Below are positions 1 through 5,671 of a stretch of 8,182 nucleotides of DNA, piece by piece; within the stretch, counting starts at the first letter, position 1, and every line of letters starts with the position of its first letter. Source of the stretch: Bacteroidota bacterium (GTDB taxonomy: Bacteria > Bacteroidota > Bacteroidia > Bacteroidales > UBA10428); contig JAHEEB010000002.1 of NCBI GenBank assembly GCA_024640925.1, positions 10,075-18,256 of the forward strand. The letters are read 5' to 3'. A program made the position numbers and the translations under genes. The notes under the pieces are model-generated. The model made no database searches. It worked only from the letters and a program-made list of their open reading frames with translations, and had not been told where the DNA came from.

Positions 1-1
1 A

Positions 2-3000
2 ACTCTCGAAATTGAGGCATTCCACAAAGAAGCTATCTTTGAAATATTTGATAAGGTCGAAAGAATTTTAAATTTACTTGAAGTACAATTAGTTGAAGTA
101 ATACCATTACTTGAATACGAGTATCAAGCCGAAATAAATAGCTATATTGAAGAAATTAAAGAACTTAAACCAAATACTGCATTAAAACACTTAAATGATT
201 TAGAAGGAAGAGTTAATCTAAATTCTATGCTTGTTTCAGAAAAAATACAAGCCTCATTAAAATATTTTAAAGGGATTTGTTTTGAAGCACTTGGTTTATC
301 TAATGAAGCTTATGAGAATTATATTAATGCTTACAAACTTGCACCTGAAAGCAAACAATATTTAGATAAAGCTTGTATCTCATATTACTTCCTTGGTGAC
401 GACAAATATAGTGGCTTAAAAACAAGAATAGAAAGTCAAGATGGTTATAATGTATTTTGTTGGGCTATTGATACTATTGAATCTGAAAATCCATTAGAAT
501 TTATTAAAAACTCCGTTAGCAAGATTGTACTTGATAAAAATCACTATAAAAGAATTGTATTTAATAGCAATTTGAAGAATAATAAAGTTGACATTATTAA
601 ATTAATAGAAGTGTTAGAAGTGTCAAAAATTTCAAGCGAATTTCCAGATTCTATCAATTATGACAATTTACACCATTGGGTTTTCATCCTAAATACACTA
701 TCAATTCAATTTTTTACAAGCTGCGAAATCCCTTTTTGGGGTTATCTTGAAAAAAATGAAAAAAGCATTCAGTTCTTAGAACTTTCCAGGTTATTGTCAA
801 AGGCTATTAAAGAAAGCGAATTAGATAAAGGGTATAATGTAATCGTTTTTAATTATTACTGGCTTCAGAGCGAAATCGATATTCAGGAAAAGACACTTCA
901 TAACCTTAAGGATGCCTATGGGTCTCTTAAGGAAGTGGATGCCTTCCGTACAATGTTAATAGCAAATGCGATTCAAAAACACGAAAATATTAAGAATGCA
1001 TTTAAAATAATTGATGAGTTTCAAGGTGAATTAGATGAAAATATTATTTCACTTAAAACTTTTTGCCAATTAGACAATCCTCAAACAGAAGATACGGTTC
1101 TTGAATATTTCTCATACATAAAATATATAAATGAGCTTAATGCACAGAATATTTGTAGTTATTTAATACCAATAATTAAATCCAATATAATAGAAAAGAA
1201 AAAACTTTCTGAACTAATAATGAAAATTAACTTTTCGAAAGTATCATATCAAGAATTATTGTTGCTCTTAATAGATACTTTGTATTTAAAAGAATTACCA
1301 ATCAAACTTGAACTTGTAAATAATATTAAGGAAAAGCTTTTAAGTGATTCCAAATTATTTTTCTTTATTTCTCTTCTATATTTCGAAAATAAATTCTTTG
1401 TTGAGTGTATCAAATTTCAAGAAACCTATGTGGTTGAGGAGAAAGAGTCCAGAGATTTATTCCTCTATATAAGGGCATTAGACTCCATTAAAAATACCAG
1501 CCAACTTAAACTTCTTCGTCTATTAAAAAAATGGAGAACATCTTTCACTTTTAATGATTATCTATTAAGGATAGAAATTGAGCTACAACAAATATTAAAA
1601 GACTGGCAAGAAATAGAGTTGATAACTGAATATGGTTTGTCTCAGTTACCCAATGACGAGCCTTTTTATACATTATATATTATTTCTTTAGCTATAAATG
1701 GTAAAATTAGTGATTTGGGTAAAGAGATAAATAAAATTGAACACTTTAACTTTGTTTCAACTGAAAATGCTTTAAGGATTGCTAGTATCTTGGTGCAATC
1801 TAACTATTTAGAGGCAGGTTTAGAAATAATTTACAAAAAAGCTGTAAATAGAGATGATAGTCTAGCACGCATGAACTATTTTTCTTTAACAGTCAATTTT
1901 CCACCAGAGTATTTCAAGGATTTAAGTGAAGTTTTTGATGATTGTTATGTGAAATTCGAAATTGATGGCGAGGTAGAAATAATTCATGTTAATTCTAAAA
2001 CCAAAACATTACCTATTGTGCAAAAATCAATGGGAAAATCTGTATTAGAGACTTTTACTATTGAAAATAATCTATCTCGTAAATTTAAACATGTTCGAAT
2101 TTTAAGAGTTATGAATAAATATCTTGCACTTAGTGATGATATCCTAACAGAAGCAAATAGTTCTTTTTCAAACCTGCCAGTTGAATCAATAAAATTTGAA
2201 TCAACAGATATAAAGAGCTTTGAAAAGGCTTTGATTGAAAATTTTGGTGCCGCAGAAGAAGAAAGGAGAAAACATACAGAAAAAAATTTTAAAGAGTATC
2301 ATAATTATAATCTTTCATTAACTGAATTGACTAATGCAAATTTTGGTAGCTCATATATAGATGCATACTATCACCTAGTTTCTAATCAAAGTGAAGGTTT
2401 TTTCATTAAACCATTAAAGTATTTTAACAAGTCTATTGGTTTCGAAAGTAAAAAACTTATAATTGATTTTAGTAGCGGATTATTGTTTTATGAACTATCT
2501 GAAAAACTTGGAATTTCATTTAATAAGTTTTTAGTATCAGGGAATATTTATTCCATAATAGAAAATCTTATCTCTAAAACTGAAGCTCAAAGGAATTCAA
2601 AAATGTCTGTGAACTTTTATAACAATAAAATTATCCCACATTTTTATCCTGAGAACTTTCATGATAACAGAATTGTATTTTTACAAAAATTGAAAAAATG
2701 GTTTCAAAAGATAGCAGATTCTGCGATACCAGAAGAGAAGCTAGAGTTAATAAGACCACTATATTCTGATGGTAAAATGACTAATACTTTAGAATATATT
2801 GTTGATAATGCTTTTCTTGCTCAAAGAGAAAATCATATTTTCATTACCGATGATATCGGTTATGAAAAGATGTTAAAAATAAATAACTGGTCTACTACTG
2901 AAAAATTCTTACTTTCTAGCTTTCCAGATAAAAAGAATGAAATCTTAGAGGTTCTTCTTTCGTATAGATATGTTGGTTTAACTGTTAATTCTGAATTATT

Positions 3001-3337
3001 GTATACGTCATATATCAATCAAAACAAAGAAGGATATAGTCATATCTACAATTACGCCCTAAGGAATTTATCCTTACCAGTGAATTTTAATTCATTTAAT
3101 ATTTTTATTGTAGTTGATTTTTTAAAGAAACTTGCATTAAATCCAACATTAACAAATAAAAAGTATAAATATGATGCAACAAATGTATTAGCCATGTTGA
3201 TTTCAAGCTTTCCAAATCTATCGTTTAGTTTTACTTTAAAAACGAGGATAGAACAACAATTTCATTTAATGGGGGATTATTTAAATTTGACTTTAACTGC
3301 TCTTTTAGATGCACTTAGGATAAATACCCCAATATAG
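2..3337 (+). CDS. TPR-GreAB-C-PIN conflict-system protein (5'-partial)
   Basis: The reading frame is open from the left edge, so the true start is upstream; 1,111 residues are visible, and the Met at 227 is only residue 76. Residues about 84-117 form a textbook TPR (Gly, Phe, Gly, Ala, Tyr, Ala and Pro at canonical positions 8, 11, 15, 20, 24, 27 and 32), followed by about 500 residues of degenerate helical repeats. Residues about 646-706 look like a GreA/GreB C-terminal domain: a beta-rich start (VKFEIDGEVEI), then P-x(6)-MGKSVLE and a closing strand. Residues about 820-965 look like a PIN nuclease: IIDF with Asp822, a central acidic candidate Glu854, VDNAFLAQ with Asp935, and ITDDIG with Asp950/Asp951, followed by a helical tail. 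I recall a PIN-TPR-GreABC family in comparative studies of prokaryotic conflict systems. The inferred role is an RNA- or DNA-cleaving effector sensing an invader through the repeats; target and trigger are unknown. The gene is very AT-rich (12 G+C in the 60 bases from 1201), suggesting transfer. Confidence 0.8.
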   Translation, partial: TLEIEAFHKEAIFEIFDKVERILNLLEVQLVEVIPLLEYEYQAEINSYIEEIKELKPNTALKHLNDLEGRVNLNSMLVSEKIQASLKYFKGICFEALGLSNEAYENYINAYKLAPESKQYLDKACISYYFLGDDKYSGLKTRIESQDGYNVFCWAIDTIESENPLEFIKNSVSKIVLDKNHYKRIVFNSNLKNNKVDIIKLIEVLEVSKISSEFPDSINYDNLHHWVFILNTLSIQFFTSCEIPFWGYLEKNEKSIQFLELSRLLSKAIKESELDKGYNVIVFNYYWLQSEIDIQEKTLHNLKDAYGSLKEVDAFRTMLIANAIQKHENIKNAFKIIDEFQGELDENIISLKTFCQLDNPQTEDTVLEYFSYIKYINELNAQNICSYLIPIIKSNIIEKKKLSELIMKINFSKVSYQELLLLLIDTLYLKELPIKLELVNNIKEKLLSDSKLFFFISLLYFENKFFVECIKFQETYVVEEKESRDLFLYIRALDSIKNTSQLKLLRLLKKWRTSFTFNDYLLRIEIELQQILKDWQEIELITEYGLSQLPNDEPFYTLYIISLAINGKISDLGKEINKIEHFNFVSTENALRIASILVQSNYLEAGLEIIYKKAVNRDDSLARMNYFSLTVNFPPEYFKDLSEVFDDCYVKFEIDGEVEIIHVNSKTKTLPIVQKSMGKSVLETFTIENNLSRKFKHVRILRVMNKYLALSDDILTEANSSFSNLPVESIKFESTDIKSFEKALIENFGAAEEERRKHTEKNFKEYHNYNLSLTELTNANFGSSYIDAYYHLVSNQSEGFFIKPLKYFNKSIGFESKKLIIDFSSGLLFYELSEKLGISFNKFLVSGNIYSIIENLISKTEAQRNSKMSVNFYNNKIIPHFYPENFHDNRIVFLQKLKKWFQKIADSAIPEEKLELIRPLYSDGKMTNTLEYIVDNAFLAQRENHIFITDDIGYEKMLKINNWSTTEKFLLSSFPDKKNEILEVLLSYRYVGLTVNSELLYTSYINQNKEGYSHIYNYALRNLSLPVNFNSFNIFIVVDFLKKLALNPTLTNKKYKYDATNVLAMLISSFPNLSFSFTLKTRIEQQFHLMGDYLNLTLTALLDALRINTPI

Positions 3338-3403
3338 AGCCATGCACATTAAGCAAATCCACATATCCGCCCTACATCCAAATTTGCTTAAAAAGCATGC
3401 CCC
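3337..3403. repeat. Imperfect inverted repeat just after the large gene
   Basis: A perfect 10-base inverted repeat, TTAAGCAAAT (3349-3358) and ATTTGCTTAA (3382-3391), is flanked by partly matching outer arms (CCATGC near 3340 and GCATGC at 3395). The whole pairs at about 17 of 23 positions around a 23-base loop. It begins at the last base of the stop codon of the preceding gene. No T-run follows, so an intrinsic terminator is possible but not typical. A dispersed intergenic repeat is equally likely. Confidence 0.45.
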
Positions 3404-3443
3404 AACGCACAGCTTGAAAGTAAGAATAAAGCACGGAAAATAA

Positions 3444-3676
3444 ATGAGTAGATGGTACATTAAACAATGGGGAATAGCGTTGGTGCGAATTTGTGAGAAA
3501 CTACTTTTTGATACCAATCCTCAGCCTCGCGTATGTACAGCCATTGGATAAAATCCTGTCCGCAGTTAATTGAAAAGCTGGAAGAAACCAATTGGAAAAA
3601 ACATTCGAAGTATTTTACCCACAAACAGGTAAAGGTGCTAGTAGGGCATTTTGTTTCGTCGTTTGAGATTGTTTAA
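3444..3676 (+). pseudogene. Frameshifted DUF4248-like gene remnant
   Basis: No single frame gives a protein here, but fragments in successive frames line up as one small protein. From the ATG at 3444 come IKQWGIALV, then VRNYF in another frame at 3493, then DTNPQ at 3510, and from 3521 a 51-codon stretch beginning SASRMYSHWIK and including CPQLIEKLEETN and SKYFTHKQVKVLV, ending at TAA 3674-3676. This follows the layout I know for DUF4248, a short Bacteroidetes family: I-K-x-x-G, a Tyr-Phe-Pro-like turn, S-A-x-R...W-I, L...L...T/G-Y/N, F-T-x-x-Q-V and a hydrophobic end. The usual C-terminal Gly-Glu-Pro is missing, so the tail is also decayed. At least two small indels between about 3490 and 3525 are needed. 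The function of the family is unknown to me. The identification is by memory of the pattern, not by search. Confidence 0.55.
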
Positions 3677-3879
3677 TAATTTTATATACTAAAATATAAT
3701 AACATATTGACAGATACTTGGAAAGTATGTATATTGTAAAAAAACAATCCAAAAACCCAAATAATTGAACTAAGAAAAAATTATCCACTTTTCTAAACAG
3801 CAGAATTTTATGTTTACGGACGTAAGATAAGTCAATCAAAATAAGTTGGCCACCATTATGACAAAATTTTAAAAAAAGC
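3677..3879. other. AT-rich intergenic region with possible regulatory sites
   Basis: I see no convincing gene here. The stretch is highly AT-rich and holds a candidate promoter at 3707-3735 and a short inverted repeat TTACG-GA-CGTAA at 3814-3825. Both lie upstream of the gene starting at 3880 and could control it. An opposite-strand open frame across this stretch runs over the DUF4248 remnant and looks spurious. Confidence 0.5.
3707..3735 (+). promoter_or_regulatory. Candidate promoter with an operator-like inverted repeat
   Basis: TTGACA (3707-3712) and TATATT (3730-3735) are separated by exactly 17 bases, a near-consensus sigma-70 arrangement as in Proteobacteria. The spacer contains a perfect inverted repeat ATACTT-GGA-AAGTAT (3714-3728), placed where a bound repressor would block polymerase. 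The next gene starts about 145 bases downstream. Bacteroidota promoters normally use a -7 box TAnnTTTG, which this only approximates (TATATTG), so use in such a host is uncertain. The AT-richness also raises the chance of a random match. Confidence 0.35.
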
Positions 3880-4683
3880 ATGAAAAAACGATATAAATAT
3901 GATGAAGGAATTGTTCATTTATTAGATGGTTCAAAGATTACAATTACATCAAAAGATTTGGAAGACGAAGGAATAAGAGTTAAGTATAAAAGCGAGAAAA
4001 TTCTAGATAGTACTGGTGAAATTATCCTTTATATCAGAAGTCGTGGAATTAGTTCTCATTATTATTCAAGAGGTTCTTCTAGAAAAAATATTAGAGATGT
4101 AAAGTATTTTAATAATAAGCACAAAGAGAAAATTGATATTCTTTTCAAATTTCTGAATGCAAGAGATAGAGTTAGAATATGTAGTTATTATTTTGAGAAT
4201 GGGAAACCGATACTTGATACTATTTTTTCATTTAAAGATTACTATTTTTCAAAGGAAGTAAAACAATCAATAAATAAAAAAAACTACTTTGTTGCAGATA
4301 TTTTTGGGATAAGTAAATCTCTAAATTATACACATAAAGAACCAAATATTGTAATAGAAACAGTAGATACTCATTTTCCTGATTTTAAAACATTTAATTA
4401 TTTCAGAAATCTAACTAGAGAAATGCCATTAATAATTCTTTTCTATTATTTAGAGTTTGAACCCAAGATAAATTGTATGTATAATAATCAAGGAGAATCA
4501 AATAATGGAAAACTAAGAATAAGTCATTATATTCAAGATGGTTCTTTTTGGGTTGGAGATGAAAGAATTGAGGAAAAAGACTACTCATTTATTAAAACAT
4601 ATAAAACAGAAATTGATTTTAATAATGATGAAAATTATTATGATGCCATTGATGAGCTAGAATTAAAAAGATTGAGAAAATAG
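3880..4683 (+). CDS. Hypothetical protein, 267 residues, AT-rich orphan
   Basis: I do not recognise this protein with confidence. The ATG at 3880 is the first possible start, since an in-frame TGA lies at 3859-3861; the leader is A-rich with no clear ribosome binding site. There is no signal peptide or transmembrane helix. The protein is Tyr-, Lys- and Asn-rich and apparently soluble. The N-terminal 60 residues suggest a short beta-rich unit (GIVHLLDGSKITI, then EIILYIRSRGI). The most distinctive part is residues about 155-190: NIVIETVDTHFPD followed by TFNYFRNLTREMPLIILFYY. This is a strand, a His-Phe-Pro-Asp turn and a second strand, a layout that reminds me of restriction-endonuclease-like folds but lacks a clear D-x(n)-E-x-K. 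No function is proposed. It stands alone between two non-coding stretches, is about as AT-rich as the gene at 2-3337 (13 G+C in the 60 bases from 4261), and is probably acquired cargo. Confidence 0.7.
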   Translation: MKKRYKYDEGIVHLLDGSKITITSKDLEDEGIRVKYKSEKILDSTGEIILYIRSRGISSHYYSRGSSRKNIRDVKYFNNKHKEKIDILFKFLNARDRVRICSYYFENGKPILDTIFSFKDYYFSKEVKQSINKKNYFVADIFGISKSLNYTHKEPNIVIETVDTHFPDFKTFNYFRNLTREMPLIILFYYLEFEPKINCMYNNQGESNNGKLRISHYIQDGSFWVGDERIEEKDYSFIKTYKTEIDFNNDENYYDAIDELELKRLRK

Positions 4684-4716
4684 CAGCAGCCAATTAAGTT
4701 GTTGGAGAATTTCTCA

Positions 4717-4741
4717 CGCCATAAGAGCTGCATATATGGCG
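4717..4741. terminator. Weak hairpin after the 267-residue gene
   Basis: CGCCATA (4717-4723) and TATGGCG (4735-4741) form a perfect 7-base-pair stem with an 11-base loop, 34 bases after the stop codon of the preceding gene. A palindrome GAGAATTTCTC sits just before it (4705-4715). There is no downstream T-run, so terminator activity is doubtful; the position after a gene is the main argument. Confidence 0.3.
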
Positions 4742-5004
4742 ATTCATCAGCGATAAAATAGAATAATAAATAAGTTGAAATTTATAATAATCTGTTGGCA
4801 GATGACAGGTGGCGGATAATGATGAGAGACAATAAATAAATGACTAAAACAGACATTGACTATAGTAAACAAGTTTAAAAGTCAATCGCCTATATATTAA
4901 GAAATTTTATCGCATTGTACACTTCGAAACACCTCGAAAATATTCGTCGTTTTATTTTATGGTCAACAATTTACGACTTACTCATTTACTTTCCAATATG
5001 AGCC

Positions 5005-5019
5005 TGTAAATATTTTACA
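5005..5019. promoter_or_regulatory. Perfect inverted repeat, operator candidate
   Basis: TGTAAA (5005-5010) and TTTACA (5014-5019) are separated by three bases, giving a perfect two-fold symmetric site of the size bound by many dimeric repressors. It lies about 150 bases upstream of the first gene of the right-hand cluster. In such AT-rich DNA a chance occurrence is quite possible. Confidence 0.25.
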
Positions 5020-5143
5020 AATTATCGTTATCGTCCAAATGACAACATCCTTTTAGCCCAATTTCAAACACTTTAAACTACAACAATTCATTTTCCCCAT
5101 CTAACTCCCTTTCATAGACTCCACCTTCCCCACCTTCCTTATC

Positions 5144-5168
5144 CTTGCTTCATAATATTGAAAGCAAG
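5144..5168 (+). promoter_or_regulatory. Hairpin abutting the start codon of the 5171 gene
   Basis: CTTGCTT (5144-5150) and AAGCAAG (5162-5168) form a perfect 7-base-pair stem with an 11-base AT-rich loop, ending two bases before the ATG at 5171. In an mRNA this would place the ribosome loading region in a hairpin and could tune translation of the first gene of the cluster. As DNA it could equally be a protein-binding site. Confidence 0.35.
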
Positions 5169-5170
5169 AA

Positions 5171-5671
5171 ATGAAACGCTGGGTTAAAATTGGTATTGCG
5201 GGAGGATTAGCGCTTGGAGCTATCAAGCTTTTCAAGATGAAGACGATTTCGGAAAAGGTTGTTAGTAACCTTTCCAATCCGAGGGTTCATAAAGTCGATT
5301 TAAAAGGAATAGCTTTCCGCACCGAAATTCAAATCCAGAACCCCACCAAAAACAGCATGAATATAACCAAACCGGTTGTAACCATAACCACAAACGGAAA
5401 ATACATTACCAGTACCAGTCCTTCCCAGAAAACATTCACCATACAACCACTTACAACAACCGCAATCGATACAATAGAAATAATAATCGGATGGACAACC
5501 CTTGCCGGTTATGTGACCGGCGTTGTTGGCAAAATTCCTTCAATACTGGCCTCATTTAAAAACAAAGACCTGAAAAGCATTGCTGCCAGCCTGGCCATCC
5601 CGATGGAGATGAAATTCTCCCTATATGCCAATGGCATTTTCTATGAGTCTGACGCTGAAAAAATCATGTAA
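5171..5671 (+). CDS. LEA14-like (LEA type 2) membrane-anchored small protein
   Basis: This 166-residue protein starts with a short basic stretch and a single hydrophobic Gly/Ala-rich segment (residues about 5-21), which should anchor it in a membrane. Residues about 40-106 resemble a late-embryogenesis-abundant type 2 / WHy beta-sandwich: alternating strands, an FRTEIQIQNP strand with the conserved Asn57-Pro58, a central VVTITTNG-like strand and an FTIQPLTTTAID strand. A second, weaker hydrophobic stretch (105-127) and a short C-terminal beta region follow. The start is fixed by an in-frame TGA at 5159-5161. In the family this fold is a ligand- or protein-binding scaffold with no enzyme activity. 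Its stop overlaps the next start by one base (TAATG), so the two are probably translationally coupled and act together. An inferred role is a minor membrane or structural component of the cluster. The LEA14 call is by pattern only. Confidence 0.7.
   Translation: MKRWVKIGIAGGLALGAIKLFKMKTISEKVVSNLSNPRVHKVDLKGIAFRTEIQIQNPTKNSMNITKPVVTITTNGKYITSTSPSQKTFTIQPLTTTAIDTIEIIIGWTTLAGYVTGVVGKIPSILASFKNKDLKSIAASLAIPMEMKFSLYANGIFYESDAEKIM

Larger units (their letters stand above)
4684..5170. other. 487-base stretch without a convincing gene
   Basis: No RNA gene or complete coding region is evident. The stretch holds a small hairpin (4717-4741), a possible decayed reading frame (4840-5001), a perfect inverted repeat TGTAAA-TAT-TTTACA (5005-5019), a strikingly G-poor, C/T/A-rich segment from about 5035 to 5143, and a hairpin against the start codon of the next gene. 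The composition break between the AT-rich left part and the moderate-GC right cluster falls at its right end, so it may include an element boundary. I found no tRNA, integrase or direct repeat to support that. Confidence 0.5.

Noticed and set aside
3399..3483. CCAACGC (3402-3408) and GCGTTGG (3477-3483) as the ends of an integron attC-like site
   Set aside because: The spacing is suitable, but the core sites do not fit the usual RYYYAAC/GTTRRRY pattern, inner arms are not evident, and the right arm lies in the DUF4248-like coding remnant.
3305..3517. Minus-strand open frame of 70 codons
   Set aside because: It overlaps the end of the large gene, the inverted repeat and the DUF4248-like remnant, and shows no recognisable motif.
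3615..3881. Minus-strand open frame of 88 codons, hydrophobic
   Set aside because: It runs through the AT-rich intergenic region and the DUF4248-like remnant, lacks a ribosome binding site, and its composition is what AT-rich antisense DNA gives by chance.
4684..4758. Read-through extension of the 267-residue gene beyond its TAG (25 more sense codons)
   Set aside because: There is no sign of recoding, the composition of the extension is not protein-like, and it ends quickly at another TAG.
4684..5170. tRNA, small RNA gene or CRISPR array in the gene-poor stretch
   Set aside because: No cloverleaf with a T-loop GTTCRA-type signature, no regularly spaced direct repeats, and no strong hairpin with a T-run were found by eye on either strand.
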